This document shows positions 7,594-19,438 of a stretch of DNA of 64,000 nucleotides, piece after piece. Every line of letters starts with the position of its first letter. Within the stretch, counting starts at the first letter, position 1. A program made the translations under genes and the position numbers. This DNA is from Thiobacillus sp. (GTDB taxonomy: Bacteria; Pseudomonadota; Gammaproteobacteria; Burkholderiales; Thiobacillaceae). Location: contig JAUXVT010000024.1 of NCBI GenBank assembly GCA_030680405.1, forward strand, positions 1 through 64,000. The letters are read 5' to 3'. Under the pieces are notes generated by a model. It ran no database searches. It worked only from the letters and a program-made list of their open reading frames with translations, and was not told the DNA's origin.

Positions 7594-8670
7594 TCAGTCC
7601 GCCGGCAGCAACGCGTCCGGCGCTTCCAGCGCGGCCTTCACCGCAACCAGAAACTGCACCGCGTCGCGCCCGTCGATCAGCCGGTGATCGTAGGTGAGCG
7701 CCAGATACATCATCGGGCGGATCACCACCTGGCCGTTTTCGGCGACCGGGCGATCCTGGATGGTGTGCATGCCGAGGATGGCCGACTGCGGCGGGTTGAG
7801 GATGGGGGTGGACAGCAGCGAGCCGAACACGCCGCCGTTGGTGATGGAAAACGTGCCGCCATTCAAGTCCTCAAGGGTGAGCTTGGTCTCGCGCGCGCGG
7901 CGGGCGAAGTCGGCGATGGCCGCCTCGATTTCGGCCGATGACAGCGTCTGCGCGCGGCGCAGAATCGGCACCACCAGCCCGCGCGGGCTGGAGATGGCAA
8001 TGCCGATGTCGACATCGCCTTGCCACACGATGTCGTTGCCGTCGATGGCAGCGTTGACGATGGGAAACTGCTGCAATGCCTGGCACACCGCGCGCACGAA
8101 GAACGACATGTAGCCGAGCTTGACGCCGTGCTTGACCTCGAATTCGGCCTTGAAACGCTGGCGCAGTTCGTTCACCGGCTGCATGTTCACCTCGTTGAAG
8201 GTGGTGAGCATGGCGGCGGTATGCTGCGCTGCAACCAGACGTTCGGCCACACGCTGGCGCAGGCGCGACATCGGTTCGCGACGGCTTTCTCCTGGCGGGA
8301 TGACGATGACGGTCGGCGCAGCGGGGAGCGGCACGCTGGCCTTTTGCACCAGCGCGGCAGCCGTCGGCGTGACGGGCGTTGCGGCGGCAGGCTGTACGGG
8401 CTTCTCGGCGGGCGTTGCTGAAACCAGGGTTTCGCCGGTTTCAATTACCGCCACCACCTCATCGGCCTTGACCACCGCGCCTTCGGGCTGGCGCAGTTCG
8501 ACCAGCGTGCCGGACGCCGGCGCAGGGATTTCCAGGATCACCTTGTCGGTTTCCAGATCAACCAGGGTTTCGTCGCGCGCAACCGTCTCGCCGACCTGCT
8601 TGCGCCACGGCAGCAGGGTGCCGCTGGCGACCGAATCAGACAAGGTCGGCACACGCACTTCAAGCTTCAT
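7594..8670 (-). CDS. sucB: 2-oxoglutarate dehydrogenase E2, dihydrolipoyl succinyltransferase, short form
   Basis: E2 transfers the succinyl group from E1 to coenzyme A. The lipoyl domain is intact with Lys43 in the [11 protein letters not shown] loop, and the catalytic domain has the HRLIDG motif with His329 and Asp333. The protein is 358 aa, about 45 shorter than E. coli SucB. The missing part is the peripheral subunit-binding domain: the Ala/Pro-rich linker (about 83-130) leads straight into [17 protein letters not shown] of the catalytic domain. The start overlaps the sucA stop by 11 bases. The E3 gene (lpd) is not in the window. Confidence 0.9.
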   Translation of the reverse strand: MKLEVRVPTLSDSVASGTLLPWRKQVGETVARDETLVDLETDKVILEIPAPASGTLVELRQPEGAVVKADEVVAVIETGETLVSATPAEKPVQPAAATPVTPTAAALVQKASVPLPAAPTVIVIPPGESRREPMSRLRQRVAERLVAAQHTAAMLTTFNEVNMQPVNELRQRFKAEFEVKHGVKLGYMSFFVRAVCQALQQFPIVNAAIDGNDIVWQGDVDIGIAISSPRGLVVPILRRAQTLSSAEIEAAIADFARRARETKLTLEDLNGGTFSITNGGVFGSLLSTPILNPPQSAILGMHTIQDRPVAENGQVVIRPMMYLALTYDHRLIDGRDAVQFLVAVKAALEAPDALLPAD

Positions 8671-11356
8671 AAGAGGTCTCCAGCGCGTCGCTCAGCAAGG
8701 CTTCCAGTTCCGCCCGGTGGCGCGAGACATAGCCCGATGCCGGCGCAGCGGCGGCGGGGCGCCCCGCGTACTGAAAGCGTCGCCCGGCGGGTGCGCCGTG
8801 ATTGAGATGATGCAGGGTCTGAAACCACGCGCCCTGGTTCATCGGTTCTTCCTGTGCCCAGACGAAGGTGTCGGCCTGCGGATAGGCACCCAGCACCGCG
8901 CGAAATTCCGCTTCGGGGAAAGGATAGAGCTGCTCCACCCGCACCAGCGCAACGTCGTCCAATCCGCGCGCCGCACGCGCAGCTTCGAGGTCGAACCACA
9001 CGCGCCCGCTGCAAGCCACCACGCGCTTTGCCTGACGCGGTGCGCGCGGATCGTCGATGACGGGCAGGAATGCCCCACTGCTCAAGTCCGCCAGCGACGA
9101 GGTGGAGGCGGGATGGCGCAGCAGGCTCTTCGGGCTCATGACCACCAGCGGCTTGCGCTGCGGGCGCACGATCTGCCGGCGCAGCAGGTGGAACATCTGC
9201 GCGGGCAGGGTCGGCATGCAAACCTGGATGTTGTCCTGCGCGCACAGTTGTAGAAAGCGTTCCAGCCGCGCCGAGGAGTGCTCCGGCCCCTGCCCTTCGA
9301 AGCCATGCGGCAACAGCAGCGTGAGCCCGCACTGTCGCCCCCATTTGGCTTCGCCGCTGGTGATGAACTGGTCGATCACCACCTGTGCGCCATTGGCGAA
9401 GTCGCCAAATTGCGCCTCCCATACCACCAGCGTGTCGGGATCGGCGGTGGCGTAGCCGTACTCGAACGCCAGCACGGCTTCTTCCGACAGCAGCGAATCG
9501 ATGATGGTGAAGTTGCCCTGACGTTCATGGATGTGTTCGAGCGGGATATACACGCCGCTCTGGCGCCGTTCGCGCTTCTGATCGTGCCACACCGCGTGGC
9601 GGTGGAAGAAGGTGCCGCGCGCCGAATCCTGCCCCGACACCCGCACGTTGTGGCCGGCGTCGAGCAGGGTGGCGTAGGCCAGATGCTCGGCGTAACCCCA
9701 GTCCACCGGCAGTTCGCCCGCGCGCATCCTGCGGCGGTCGTCCAGCACCTTCTGCACCCGCGAATGCAGTTCGATCTCATGCTGCAGCGTAGTGATGCGT
9801 TCGCCCAGGAAATCCAGCCGCGCGGCCGGCACCGCGGTCGCCACCTCAGCGGTCTGGGCGCCCTTGAAGCGGCCCCAGTCCATGCTGAAGGTTTCCTTGA
9901 AGTCGGACAGCGCGGGCGGGCTCAGCGACTCGCCGTGCTCCAGCCGCTCGCGGCAATCGTCCACCATGTCGTCGGCCTGCGCCTGGGTCAACACCCCCTC
10001 GTCGACCAGCCGCTGCGCATACAGGATGCGCGTGCTGGGATGCGCCTGGATGCGGCGATACATCAGCGGCTGGGTGGCGAGCGGTTCGTCCTGCTCGTTG
10101 TGGCCATGGCGGCGGTAGCACACCAAGTCGATGAAGCAGTTCTTGTGGAAGGTATAGCGGTAATCGACCGCCGTCTGCACCGCAAAGGCCACCGCCTCGG
10201 GATCGTCGCCGTTGACGTGCAGCACCGGCGCCTCGACCATCTTCGCCACGTCGGTGCAGTACAGCGTCGAGCGCACGTCGCGCGGGTCGGAAGTGGTGAA
10301 ACCGATCTGGTTGTTGATGACGATGTGGATCGCGCCGTGGTTGCGGAAGCCGCGCGTCTGCGACATGTTGAGGCTTTCCATCACCACGCCCTGTCCCGAC
10401 AGCGCGGCGTCGCCGTGCAGGATCACCGGCACCACTTCGTAGCCGAGCGCGTCACCGCGCCGGTCCTGCCGCGCACGCACGGAGCCACGCACCACCGGAT
10501 GCACGATTTCGAGATGCGAGGGATTGAACGCCAGCGCCACATGCACCGGGCCGTACGGCGTGGCGAAATCGGTGGAAAAACCCTGATGGTATTTGACGTC
10601 GCCCGACAGCGGCGAATCGGGATAGCCGTTCGGTGGTTCCTCGTACAGACTTTCCAGCGAGCGCCCCATGATGTTGGCCAGCACGTTGATGCGCCCGCGA
10701 TGCGCCATGCCCATCACGATTTCCTTGGCGCCATGGCGGGCACAGCGCTCGATCATCTGGTCGAGCAAGGGGATCAGGCTCTCGCCGCCTTCGAGCGAAA
10801 AACGCTTTTGCCCGACATGGCGCGTGTGGAGGAATTTTTCCAGCGTCTCGGCGTCGGTCAGCCGCTTGAGCAGCTTTTTTTTCAGGGCGGACGAAACGCC
10901 GAAGCGTCCCTGTGCGATTTCGATGCGCTCCTGCAGCCAGCGTTTGCGCGCGACGTCGGTAATGTGCATGTATTCGACGCCGACGTGGCCGCAATACGCC
11001 ATGCGCAGGCGCTGCAGGATGTCGGCCAGGGTGGTGCGTTCCACCCCGCACAGTGAGCCGGTCTCGAACTCGCGCGTGAGATCCGCTTCGGTCAGGCCGT
11101 AGTGTGCGGGATCGAGTTCAAATGTCGGCGGCGGCTCGAAACGCCGCAAGGGGTCGAGTTCAGCTTTTCGCACGCCCAGGTAGCGATAGGCATTGATGAG
11201 CCGCAACACGGCAACCTGCGCGGCATCCGATCCTGCTGCCGCTCCCGGAAACGGCTGATCCAGCCAAGGGGCCAGTGCGTCGTCGCTGAATTGTTCCAGA
11301 TACGCCGTATTGCCGGCATACAGCGGCGAAGTCAGGTGCCAGTCAGGGGCGCTCAT
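8660..11356 (-). CDS. sucA: 2-oxoglutarate dehydrogenase E1 component
   Basis: The 898-aa thiamine-diphosphate enzyme decarboxylates 2-oxoglutarate and succinylates E2. Family landmarks are the [14 protein letters not shown] stretch, [17 protein letters not shown], the ThDP/Mg site from GDAALSGQG to [14 protein letters not shown], and the C-terminal transketolase-type domain ([19 protein letters not shown]). It is slightly shorter than the usual 930 aa. It sits between gltA (29-base gap) and sucB (overlap), so the three are probably one transcript from the right. Confidence 0.95.
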   Translation of the reverse strand: MSAPDWHLTSPLYAGNTAYLEQFSDDALAPWLDQPFPGAAAGSDAAQVAVLRLINAYRYLGVRKAELDPLRRFEPPPTFELDPAHYGLTEADLTREFETGSLCGVERTTLADILQRLRMAYCGHVGVEYMHITDVARKRWLQERIEIAQGRFGVSSALKKKLLKRLTDAETLEKFLHTRHVGQKRFSLEGGESLIPLLDQMIERCARHGAKEIVMGMAHRGRINVLANIMGRSLESLYEEPPNGYPDSPLSGDVKYHQGFSTDFATPYGPVHVALAFNPSHLEIVHPVVRGSVRARQDRRGDALGYEVVPVILHGDAALSGQGVVMESLNMSQTRGFRNHGAIHIVINNQIGFTTSDPRDVRSTLYCTDVAKMVEAPVLHVNGDDPEAVAFAVQTAVDYRYTFHKNCFIDLVCYRRHGHNEQDEPLATQPLMYRRIQAHPSTRILYAQRLVDEGVLTQAQADDMVDDCRERLEHGESLSPPALSDFKETFSMDWGRFKGAQTAEVATAVPAARLDFLGERITTLQHEIELHSRVQKVLDDRRRMRAGELPVDWGYAEHLAYATLLDAGHNVRVSGQDSARGTFFHRHAVWHDQKRERRQSGVYIPLEHIHERQGNFTIIDSLLSEEAVLAFEYGYATADPDTLVVWEAQFGDFANGAQVVIDQFITSGEAKWGRQCGLTLLLPHGFEGQGPEHSSARLERFLQLCAQDNIQVCMPTLPAQMFHLLRRQIVRPQRKPLVVMSPKSLLRHPASTSSLADLSSGAFLPVIDDPRAPRQAKRVVACSGRVWFDLEAARAARGLDDVALVRVEQLYPFPEAEFRAVLGAYPQADTFVWAQEEPMNQGAWFQTLHHLNHGAPAGRRFQYAGRPAAAAPASGYVSRHRAELEALLSDALETSYEA

Positions 11357-11385
11357 GCAGGATCAGTCGGTCGGGATGCGGCGGC

Positions 11386-12681
11386 TTACGCCCCACGGTG
11401 GTCCAGCGGCACGAATTCGCGCCGCGCCGAACCGGTGTAGAGCTGGCGCGGACGGCCGATCTTGTGGCCGGGGTCGGACAGCATTTCGTGCCACTGAGCG
11501 ACCCAGCCGGCGGTGCGCGCCATGGCAAACAGCGCGGTGAACATGCTGGTGGGGATGCCCATGGCGCGGAAGATGATGCCGGAATAGAAATCGACGTTGG
11601 GGTAGAGTTTTTTGGCGATGAAGTAGTCGTCCTCCAGCGCGATGCGTTCGAGCTCGAGCGCGATCTTGAACTGCGGGTCGTCGCGCAGGTCGAGTTCGTC
11701 CAGCACCTCATAGCAGGTCTGGCGGATGATCGCGGCGCGCGGGTCCATGTTCTTGTAGATGCGGTGGCCGAAGCCCATCAGACGGAACGGATCGGACTTG
11801 TCCTTGGCGCGCTTGATGAATCCGGGAATCTTGGAGACATCGTCTATCTCCTCCAGCATTCTCAGCACCGCCTCGTTGGCGCCGCCGTGCAGCGGTCCCC
11901 ACAACGAAGCCATGCCGCTGGCAATGCAGGCATAGGGGTTGGCGCCGCTGGAACCGGCCAGGCGCACGGTCGAGGTCGAGGCGTTCTGCTCGTGGTCGGC
12001 GTGAAGGATGAAAATGCGGTCGAGCGCACGGGCCAGCACCGGATTCGGCTCGTAGGGCTCGCACGGGCTGGAAAACATCATGTGCATGAAATTTTCGGCA
12101 TACGACAGCCGGTTCTGCGGATAGACGAAAGGTTGTCCCTCGTTGAACTTGTAGGCCCAGGCCGCGACCGTGGGTATCTTGGCAATCAGCCGGTGGGCGA
12201 CGATTTCGCGATGCTGCGGATTGAAGTTGTCGAGACCGCAGTGATAGAAGGCCGACATCGCGCCGGTCACGCCGATCATCACCGCCATCGGGTGCGCGCT
12301 GCGGCGGAAGCCACGGAACACATTTTCCATCTGGTCGTGCAGCAGGGTGTGGTGGCGGATCGATTTTTCGAACGCCATTCTCTGCTCGGCCGTCGGCAGT
12401 TCCCCATGGATCAGCAAATAGCTGACTTCCATGTAGTCCGACTGGTAGGCCAGCTGGTCGATCGGGTAGCCGCGGTAATACAGCAGGCCTTCGTCGCCAT
12501 CGATGTAGGTGATGGCCGAGGTGCAGCTGGAGGTGGCGGTGAAGCCGGGATCATGGGTGAAATAACCGTGTGCGCCGAGCGCGCGGATGTCGATCACCGG
12601 CTTGCCATAGGTGCCCTGCTCGATCGGCAATTCAATCGAAGGACTGCCGTCGCTGAACGTGAGGGTGACGGTTTTTTTCAT
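11386..12681 (-). CDS. gltA: Citrate synthase
   Basis: A 431-aa type II (hexameric, NADH-sensitive class) citrate synthase. Catalytic residues are in the [15 protein letters not shown] helix, in [13 protein letters not shown], and an Asp in [10 protein letters not shown] place the start at ATG 12681 (MKKTVTLTF) with GGAAC upstream, matching homologues; a TTG nine codons earlier overlaps the sdhE stop but has no ribosome site. It follows sdhE and precedes sucA in the TCA cluster. Confidence 0.94.
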   Translation of the reverse strand: MKKTVTLTFSDGSPSIELPIEQGTYGKPVIDIRALGAHGYFTHDPGFTATSSCTSAITYIDGDEGLLYYRGYPIDQLAYQSDYMEVSYLLIHGELPTAEQRMAFEKSIRHHTLLHDQMENVFRGFRRSAHPMAVMIGVTGAMSAFYHCGLDNFNPQHREIVAHRLIAKIPTVAAWAYKFNEGQPFVYPQNRLSYAENFMHMMFSSPCEPYEPNPVLARALDRIFILHADHEQNASTSTVRLAGSSGANPYACIASGMASLWGPLHGGANEAVLRMLEEIDDVSKIPGFIKRAKDKSDPFRLMGFGHRIYKNMDPRAAIIRQTCYEVLDELDLRDDPQFKIALELERIALEDDYFIAKKLYPNVDFYSGIIFRAMGIPTSMFTALFAMARTAGWVAQWHEMLSDPGHKIGRPRQLYTGSARREFVPLDHRGA

Positions 12682-12704
12682 TGCGGTTCCAAAAATGTTG
12701 CTGC

Positions 12705-12932
12705 TCAATAATCTTGCAGGCGTTGAACAAGCGCTTCAAGCTCGGCATCGCCCGCAGGCGATCGGCCTTGCAGCCTGTCTACAATCTCCATGTCCGACAG
12801 GCTCAACAGCCGCTCCAGCGCCGCTGTCTCGTGAGGCTGAAGTGTAGCGCGGTGCGCGGCCCAAAAGCCACCCAGCCAGAGATCCAGCTCCAGCAGTCCG
12901 CGCCGGCAGCGCCAGGTTAGCGCGTCACACAC
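12705..12932 (-). CDS. sdhE: Succinate dehydrogenase flavinylation factor SdhE
   Basis: A 75-aa helical protein of the SdhE/YgfY (CptB) family, which helps attach FAD covalently to SdhA. The signature RRGLLELD with the key RGxxE spacing is at residues 10-17. It begins at GTG 12932, overlapping the end of sdhB by 8 bases, so the two are co-translated. This is the standard Betaproteobacteria order sdhB-sdhE-gltA. Confidence 0.9.
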   Translation of the reverse strand: MCDALTWRCRRGLLELDLWLGGFWAAHRATLQPHETAALERLLSLSDMEIVDRLQGRSPAGDAELEALVQRLQDY

Positions 12933-13620
12933 GCCGTTTCACCAGCAGCGACTTGATGCGCCCAATCGCCTCTGTCGGATTCAGCCCCTTGGGACAGGCG
13001 TCCACGCAGTTCATGATGCCGTGGCAGCGATACAGCCGGTAGGGGTCTTCCAGATTGTCGAGCCGCGCGGCGGTCGCCTCGTCGCGCGAATCGGCGATGA
13101 AGCGATACGCCTGCAGCAGGCCCGCCGGCCCGACGAATTTTTCGGGGTTCCACCAGAACGATGGACACGCCGTGGTGCAGCAGGCGCACAGGATGCACTC
13201 GTAGGCGCCATCGAGCAGCGCGCGGTCTTCCGGACTCTGCAGGCGCTCGACTTCGGGTTCGGGGTCGTCGTTGATGAGCCAGGGCTTGATCGAACGGTAT
13301 TGCTTGTAGAACGGCTCCATGTCGACGATCAGGTCGCGGATCACCGGCAGCCCCGGCAGCGGCCGCACCTCGATCGGCTGTTTCAGTTCGGACAGCGGCG
13401 TGATGCACGCCAGCCGGTTCTTGCCGTTGACGTTCATTGCGTCCGAGCCGCACACGCCCTCGCGGCAGGAACGCCGCAAGGACAGCGTCTCGTCCTGCGC
13501 CTTGATCGCCAGCAGGGCGTCGAGCAGCATCTTGCCGGCGGGGTCGAGGTCGAGGTCGACGTCCTGCATGAAGGGCTTTTCGCCGGACTCGGGGTGGTAG
13601 CGGTAGAGGCGGAATTTCAT
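12925..13620 (-). CDS. sdhB: Succinate dehydrogenase iron-sulfur subunit
   Basis: The 231-aa subunit carries three Fe-S clusters from the flavin to the quinone. The [2Fe-2S] ligands are Cys52, Cys57, Asp60 and Cys72 (CREGVCGSD), as in E. coli where the third ligand is also Asp. The [4Fe-4S]/[3Fe-4S] ligands are in CILCACCTTACP and CHGIMNCVDACPKG. The ATG at 13620 gives the normal N-terminus MKFRLYRYHPE. Upstream of this start lie 598 bases of repeat DNA before the sdhA stop, which is abnormal for an sdh operon. Confidence 0.95.
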   Translation of the reverse strand: MKFRLYRYHPESGEKPFMQDVDLDLDPAGKMLLDALLAIKAQDETLSLRRSCREGVCGSDAMNVNGKNRLACITPLSELKQPIEVRPLPGLPVIRDLIVDMEPFYKQYRSIKPWLINDDPEPEVERLQSPEDRALLDGAYECILCACCTTACPSFWWNPEKFVGPAGLLQAYRFIADSRDEATAARLDNLEDPYRLYRCHGIMNCVDACPKGLNPTEAIGRIKSLLVKRRV

Positions 13621-13647
13621 GGGTGCCTCTTCTTCGTCATTGCGACG

Positions 13648-14178
13648 GCTTCGCTTTTCGCCTGTGGGCGAGTCACTTTCTTTTGCGTGGCCAAAAGAAA
13701 GTGACCAAAGAAAAAGCCACCCCTGGTGTGTCGGCCTGCGGCTCCCCTGCGATGCTCGCCGCCCGAGGCGGGGCTGGAACTCGCCCTGGCAGGGCACACA
13801 AAACGTGCCCTGCTGCGGAGCTCCGACACCCAGCCCCTTTTTTCCTCGGGCAGCTGCGCTTCTCGGCGACACACAAGGGGCTCCCTTGCGAGCGCCAGTG
13901 CTTGGCGATGGGTTGGCATTACGCGTGAACGGTACAGGGGGTTGTTCCCCTTCAGCGCTGCCGATTTGGCATGCACGGGCGGGGAAAAAGCGGAACCGTG
14001 TCCGAGCTCCGCAGTGGGTCGCGTTTTGTGCGACCCGCCAGGGCGAGTTGGTGGAGCGCCCGCCCGTGCATGCCAAATCGGGAACCCGCAGGGCAGCGAT
14101 GTGGGGTCGCCTTTTCTTTGGTTACTTTCTTTTGGCGAAGCAAAAGAAAGTGACTCGCCCACAGGCGAAAAGCGAAGC
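13648..14178. repeat. Two head-to-head copies of a hairpin-rich repeat element between sdhA and sdhB
   Basis: The ends are 76-bp inverted repeats, 13648-13723 and 14103-14178; the outer 39 bases match perfectly. Each arm holds its own hairpin, GTCACTTTCTTTTG against CCAAAAGAAAGTGAC. Inside are two related hairpins with the loop ACAAAAC: 13790-13812 (stem CAGGGCAC) and 14016-14036 on the other strand (stem GCGACCC). The stems differ but each still pairs. A perfect 21-bp inverted pair lies at 13961-13981 and 14061-14081. I see no credible gene. The end motif is familiar from repeats scattered in Proteobacteria, but I cannot name the family. Confidence 0.85.
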
Positions 14179-14218
14179 GGCCGCATTCCCGATGACAAGG
14201 AAAAAGACCAAGCTCCCA

Positions 14219-15973
14219 TCAGTACACCCTCTCCTTCGGCCGGATCGACTCCACCGTCAGCGGCTTCAAGCGCACCGGCTTGGCATCAACCTGATCGCCC
14301 GTCCGCGAATACAGCGTGTGCTTCAGCCAGTGCTCGTCATCGCGCTGCGGGAAATCCTCCCGCGTATGCGCGCCACGACTCTCGGTGCGGCTGATTGCCG
14401 ACACCAGCGTCGCACGCGCCACGCCGATCAGGTTTTCCAGTTCCAGCGCCTCGATGCGCGCGGTATTGAACACGCGGCTCCTGTCCTGCAGCCCGGCATG
14501 CGCCAGGCGCGCTTCCAGTTCGTTCAGCCTGGCCAGTCCGGTCTGCAAAACCTCGGCCGTGCGGAATACACCGCAGTGCACCTGCATCATGCGCCGAAGC
14601 TCATCGGTAATCGTCGCCACGCGTTCGCTGCCGGGTTGATCCCAGCGATTAAGCCGGGCCAGGCTGGCATCGGAGGCGTGTTCAGGCAGCGGGCGCGGAT
14701 AGGGGTTGTCGCGCAGGGTTTCGAGCATGTGCTTGCCTGCGGCGCGACCGAACACGATGAGGTCGAGCAGCGAGTTGCCGCCCAGGCGGTTGGCACCATG
14801 CACCGACACGCAGGCGCATTCGCCCACCGCGTACAGGCCCGGAACCGGTTCCTCGGGGCCGAAATGCGCCGGCGCGACGACCTGGCCGTGGAGGTTGGTG
14901 GGGATGCCGCCCATCATGTAGTGCGCGGTGGGCGCGACCGGAATCGGCGCCTTGACCGGATCGACGCCGGCGAAGCGGATCGCCAGTTCGCGGATGCCGG
15001 GGAGCTTTTCGGCGATGGCTTTTTCTCCCAGCTGGTCCAACTTGAGATCGACGTAATCGCCGCGCGGTCCACAACCGCGGCTTTCGGCGATTTCGATGGC
15101 GATGGCGCGCGCCACGACGTCGCGCCCGGCCAGATCCTTCGTGTGCGGCGCATAGCGTTCCATGAAGCGCTCGCCGTTCTTGTTCAGCAGATAGCCGCCC
15201 TCGCCACGCACCCCTTCGGTGATGAGGCAGCCGACGCCGGCAATCCCGGTGGGGTGGAACTGCCAGAACTCCATATCCTGAAGCGGCAGCCCGGCGCGCA
15301 GCACCATGCCGAGGCCGTCGCCGGTGTTGATCATGGCGTTGCTGCTGTTGCCGAACACCCGCCCTGCCCCGCCGGTGGCGAGCAGCGTGGTGCGCGCCTC
15401 GATCAGGAGTGGCTCGCCGGTTTCGATGCTCATTGCGGTGACGCCCAGGCAATAACCTTCGGCGTCGCGCAGCAGATCGAGCGCGAAATATTCGTCGAAA
15501 AACTGCGTGCGGTGGGCGATGTTCTGCTGGTACAGCGTGTGCAGCAGCGCGTGGCCGGTGCGGTCGGCGGCGGCGCAGGTGCGCGTGGCCTGCTCGCCGC
15601 CGAAGTGTTTCGATTGGCCGCCGAAGGGGCGCTGGTAGATCTTGCCGTTGTCGAGGCGCGAAAACGGCAGCCCCATGTGTTCGAGTTCGTAGACCGCCGA
15701 GGCGGCCTCGCGACACATGAACTCGATCGCGTCCTGGTCGCCCAGCCAGTCGCCGCCCTTGACCGTGTCGTACATGTGCCATTCCCAGCGGTCGTCGTCG
15801 ACGTTGGCGAGCGCGGCGGTGATGCCGCCCTGCGCCGACACGGTGTGCGAACGCGTCGGGAACACCTTGGATACCACCGCGACCTTGTAATCCGAACGCG
15901 CGAGCTGCAAGGCAGCACGCAGGCCCGCGCCACCACCTCCGATGATGAGCGCGTCGAAGCAGCGCGTATTCAT
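14219..15973 (-). CDS. sdhA: Succinate dehydrogenase flavoprotein subunit
   Basis: The 584-aa catalytic subunit oxidises succinate to fumarate. The FAD-binding Rossmann start is [16 protein letters not shown], and FAD is attached to His43 in [10 protein letters not shown]. Substrate and FAD contacts include the [10 protein letters not shown] stretch and the [14 protein letters not shown] motif. The ATG at 15973 overlaps the sdhD stop by 4 bases (ATGA). The gene ends normally with KERVY, but downstream sdhB is separated by the inverted repeat element instead of the usual few bases. Confidence 0.96.
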   Translation of the reverse strand: MNTRCFDALIIGGGGAGLRAALQLARSDYKVAVVSKVFPTRSHTVSAQGGITAALANVDDDRWEWHMYDTVKGGDWLGDQDAIEFMCREAASAVYELEHMGLPFSRLDNGKIYQRPFGGQSKHFGGEQATRTCAAADRTGHALLHTLYQQNIAHRTQFFDEYFALDLLRDAEGYCLGVTAMSIETGEPLLIEARTTLLATGGAGRVFGNSSNAMINTGDGLGMVLRAGLPLQDMEFWQFHPTGIAGVGCLITEGVRGEGGYLLNKNGERFMERYAPHTKDLAGRDVVARAIAIEIAESRGCGPRGDYVDLKLDQLGEKAIAEKLPGIRELAIRFAGVDPVKAPIPVAPTAHYMMGGIPTNLHGQVVAPAHFGPEEPVPGLYAVGECACVSVHGANRLGGNSLLDLIVFGRAAGKHMLETLRDNPYPRPLPEHASDASLARLNRWDQPGSERVATITDELRRMMQVHCGVFRTAEVLQTGLARLNELEARLAHAGLQDRSRVFNTARIEALELENLIGVARATLVSAISRTESRGAHTREDFPQRDDEHWLKHTLYSRTGDQVDAKPVRLKPLTVESIRPKERVY

Positions 15974-16329
15974 GCCGCGCTCCCCAGCGCCGCGCCAAAC
16001 AACACGGCGGCCAGCCACACCACACTGCCCGCCAGCGTGACCATCACCGCCAGATACAGCGCCAGCCGCAGGCCCGTTGGATGGATGTAATCCATGAAGA
16101 TGTCGCGCATCCCCACCCAGGCATGCAGCGCCAGCGCCGCGCCGGTCAGCAGTATCAGCATGCGCAACCACAGCGGCGCAAACAGCGCCTGCCAGCCCGC
16201 AAAATCAAGCGGCATGGCGGCCAGAAAAGGGATCATCAATCCGGGCAAGGCCACCGCCAGCACGACCGCCGTGGCACGCTGCACCAGCCAGGTACCGGTG
16301 CCGGTGTGCGAGCCGGTGGCCGATTTCAT
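15970..16329 (-). CDS. sdhD: Succinate dehydrogenase membrane anchor subunit D
   Basis: A 119-aa protein with three membrane helices (about residues 15-38, 50-72 and 86-112). The motif [18 protein letters not shown] contains the family's heme/quinone-region His and the Asp-Tyr pair. The ATG at 16329 overlaps the sdhC stop (ATGA). It works with SdhC to hold SdhAB and to bind heme b and ubiquinone. Confidence 0.9.
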   Translation of the reverse strand: MKSATGSHTGTGTWLVQRATAVVLAVALPGLMIPFLAAMPLDFAGWQALFAPLWLRMLILLTGAALALHAWVGMRDIFMDYIHPTGLRLALYLAVMVTLAGSVVWLAAVLFGAALGSAA

Positions 16330-16706
16330 GCGAACAGTCTCCAAGCGGCAAGCAGCGTGACCAGCCCGGTTGCCAGCAAAACCGCGATGCTGGTCTGCCG
16401 CGCACGGTGCAGGCTGACGCCCCAGTGCACATCCAGCGCCAGGTGCCGCAAGCCGGCAAAAAAATGATGCACAAACGCCCAGACCAAAAGCAACAGCAAC
16501 AGCCTGACCAGCGGATGCGTCACCCCGTCAGCCATGCGCCGAAAGCCGGCCTCGCCCGCCAGCGATACCGACAAGGCCCACACCCCAAGCGGCAAGCCCA
16601 CAAACAGCAGCGCGCCCGAAACCCGGTGCAGGATCGACACCCAGCCGGCAAGCGGCAAATGGATGCGGAACAGATTGAGGTAAACGGGGCGCGCGATCGG
16701 CTTCAC
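16326..16706 (-). CDS. sdhC: Succinate dehydrogenase cytochrome b556 subunit
   Basis: A 126-aa three-helix anchor. The N-terminal RPVYLNLFRIHLPLAG resembles the RPlSPHL start of SdhC, followed by SILHRVSGA with the quinone-site Ser and Arg. The heme ligand is in HHFFAGLRHLALD. It starts at GTG 16706. The malic enzyme gene ends 31 bases upstream, so both may share a transcript. Confidence 0.9.
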   Translation of the reverse strand: MKPIARPVYLNLFRIHLPLAGWVSILHRVSGALLFVGLPLGVWALSVSLAGEAGFRRMADGVTHPLVRLLLLLLVWAFVHHFFAGLRHLALDVHWGVSLHRARQTSIAVLLATGLVTLLAAWRLFA

Positions 16707-16737
16707 GGCACGGTTCAGGTTATCCGTTTGGGCAGGC

Positions 16738-17967
<1,230 letters not shown>

Positions 17968-18006
17968 GGCGGCAGATACAGACTGGATGAACAAGCCGCC
18001 ATTATC

Positions 18007-18043
18007 GCGGATTATCGGCAATCCGCCCCGCGTTCGGCGCGGG
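18007..18043 (-). terminator. Tandem hairpins, possible terminator after fliA
   Basis: Two adjacent perfect hairpins, GCGGATT-loop-AATCCGC at 18007-18026 and a GC-rich CCCGCG-type stem at 18027-18043, lie just downstream of the fliA stop and 40 bases before the malic enzyme start. No clear U-run follows, so termination is only likely. They separate the flagellar group from the TCA cluster. Confidence 0.4.
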
Positions 18044-18048
18044 AGCAA

Positions 18049-18759
18049 TCAGCCTTTCCATATCTTGAGTTGGGCACGCAGGCGCGCAACCGCCTGTGAA
18101 TGCAGTTGGCACACGCGCGATTCGGACACGCCGAGCACCGCACCGATTTCCTTCAGGTTCATGTCCTGTTCGTAGTACATGCCCATCATGCTGCGTTCAC
18201 GCTCGGGCAAATGGTGGATCGCGACGATCAGACTATCACGAAAGCCTTCGTCCTCCAGCACGGCAAGCGGATCGTTGCTGCCGTCGACCAGATAGCGTTC
18301 CAGGAAACTGGCGCTGTCCTCGTCTGAGAAGTCTTCGTAATACAGCAGCTGGGAGCACTTCACATCGCCCAACATGGATTGATACTGATCGATCGGCATG
18401 CCCAGCTCGGCCGAGATTTCCTGCTCGGACGGCGGCTTGCCGTTGCGCTGTTCCAGCCTGTGGATGGCGGATTCGATCTGCCGCGATTTCTGCCGCACAT
18501 GACGCGGCAGCCAGTCAGCCTCGCGTAGCTCGTCGAGCATGGAGCCACGGATGCGTTGGGTGGCATAGGATTCGAACTGGGCGCCCTGATTGCCGTCGAA
18601 ACGGGACACCGCATCCATCAGTCCGATCAGGCCGACCTGGATGAGATCATCGACTTCGACGCTGGCAGGAAGACGCGCCATCATGTGATACGCAATGCGC
18701 TTGACCAGCGGCGCATATTTGGTGATCTGTTCGTCTTGCGACGATGGTTTAACAGCCAT
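18049..18759 (-). CDS. fliA: Flagellar sigma factor sigma-28 (FliA)
   Basis: A 236-aa sigma-70 family factor of the FliA/WhiG type that directs late flagellar transcription. Region 2 shows YAPLVKRIAYHMMARLPASVEVDDLIQ and the RIRGSMLDELREADW motif characteristic of FliA; region 4 ends with the helix-turn-helix LKEIGAVLGVSESRVCQLHSQA. It overlaps the FlhG-like gene by 11 bases and is the last gene of the flh group. Confidence 0.94.
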   Translation of the reverse strand: MAVKPSSQDEQITKYAPLVKRIAYHMMARLPASVEVDDLIQVGLIGLMDAVSRFDGNQGAQFESYATQRIRGSMLDELREADWLPRHVRQKSRQIESAIHRLEQRNGKPPSEQEISAELGMPIDQYQSMLGDVKCSQLLYYEDFSDEDSASFLERYLVDGSNDPLAVLEDEGFRDSLIVAIHHLPERERSMMGMYYEQDMNLKEIGAVLGVSESRVCQLHSQAVARLRAQLKIWKG

Positions 18760-19438
18760 GTTTCAAGGCCATGTTTCCAGTGCTTTCTGTTTTATAACGA
18801 GCCATCAGGCCCGTCTCCTCGTATGTCATTCTAACGGCAAGCGCGGCGAATGCATCATCCTCGTGTGCGACGCTGTAAACGGCCTGGGTGAACGTGGGAT
18901 CGAGAAACTGTTTACACGCCGCCAGCAGTTGATCGCAGGCGGCGGCGTCCCCCAGCAGGCCGACGCTGAATGCCGCCCCCGAGTGGGACAGTGTTTTGAG
19001 CAGGGCGTAGCCATGCAACGTCGATGCGTGCATGGCGTTCACTTCCAAGATGATGAATTGGGCAGTGCACGGCAACGGTGTCCAGTCAGGCGCGTTAAGT
19101 CTCGCATCGAACACAATGCAATCGTAGCCCCGTGCGATAGCCATCAACGCCGGTTCGTCCCCCTGTATCCCTGGCGCATACCAGCCATCGCCATACGGCA
19201 TGGGCAGCGTGTGCAGCTGTCCACGCTCGAGCTGTTGCTTCCAGTCGAACAGGCTGCGGGTCGAAGAATCGGCAAATACCCGCCCGCAGGCATCAATCAG
19301 CAGTGAAGTCCAGCCGCGCTGATGCAGCACCTGCGCCAGCCGGATGGTGGATTCGGCGGCGTCGAAAAAACAGTGGACGCAACGTGGCGGCTGCCGGGCA
19401 CTGCGCCGCCTGAGCCCGGCAGCCTGGTCAGCCGGCAT
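18749..19438 (-). CDS. FlhG/FleN-position protein, MinD-like fold with degenerate P-loop
   Basis: The gene fills the place of flhG between flhF and fliA (it overlaps both by 11 bases). The 229-aa sequence has the alternating strand-helix pattern of a MinD/FlhG ATPase: a first strand RCVHCFF, then LLIDACGRVFADSS in place of the usual DADLGLAN, and YDCIVFDARLNA like the Walker B strand. The deviant Walker A motif (GKGGVGKT) is absent; the loop reads DAAESTIRL. ATP binding is therefore doubtful. It may be a diverged FlhG that only regulates FlhF or FliA. Confidence 0.65.
   Translation of the reverse strand: MPADQAAGLRRRSARQPPRCVHCFFDAAESTIRLAQVLHQRGWTSLLIDACGRVFADSSTRSLFDWKQQLERGQLHTLPMPYGDGWYAPGIQGDEPALMAIARGYDCIVFDARLNAPDWTPLPCTAQFIILEVNAMHASTLHGYALLKTLSHSGAAFSVGLLGDAAACDQLLAACKQFLDPTFTQAVYSVAHEDDAFAALAVRMTYEETGLMARYKTESTGNMALKHGC

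Noticed and set aside
9278-11056. A 592-codon plus-strand frame opposite sucA
   Set aside because: It mirrors the codon pattern of sucA and contains no recognisable domain.
12681-12708. TTG start for citrate synthase nine codons upstream
   Set aside because: No ribosome site, and homologues begin at the ATG.
13617-14219. Long open frames on both strands across the sdhA-sdhB gap
   Set aside because: They follow the inverted repeat arms and have no family features; GC-rich palindromes often leave frames open.
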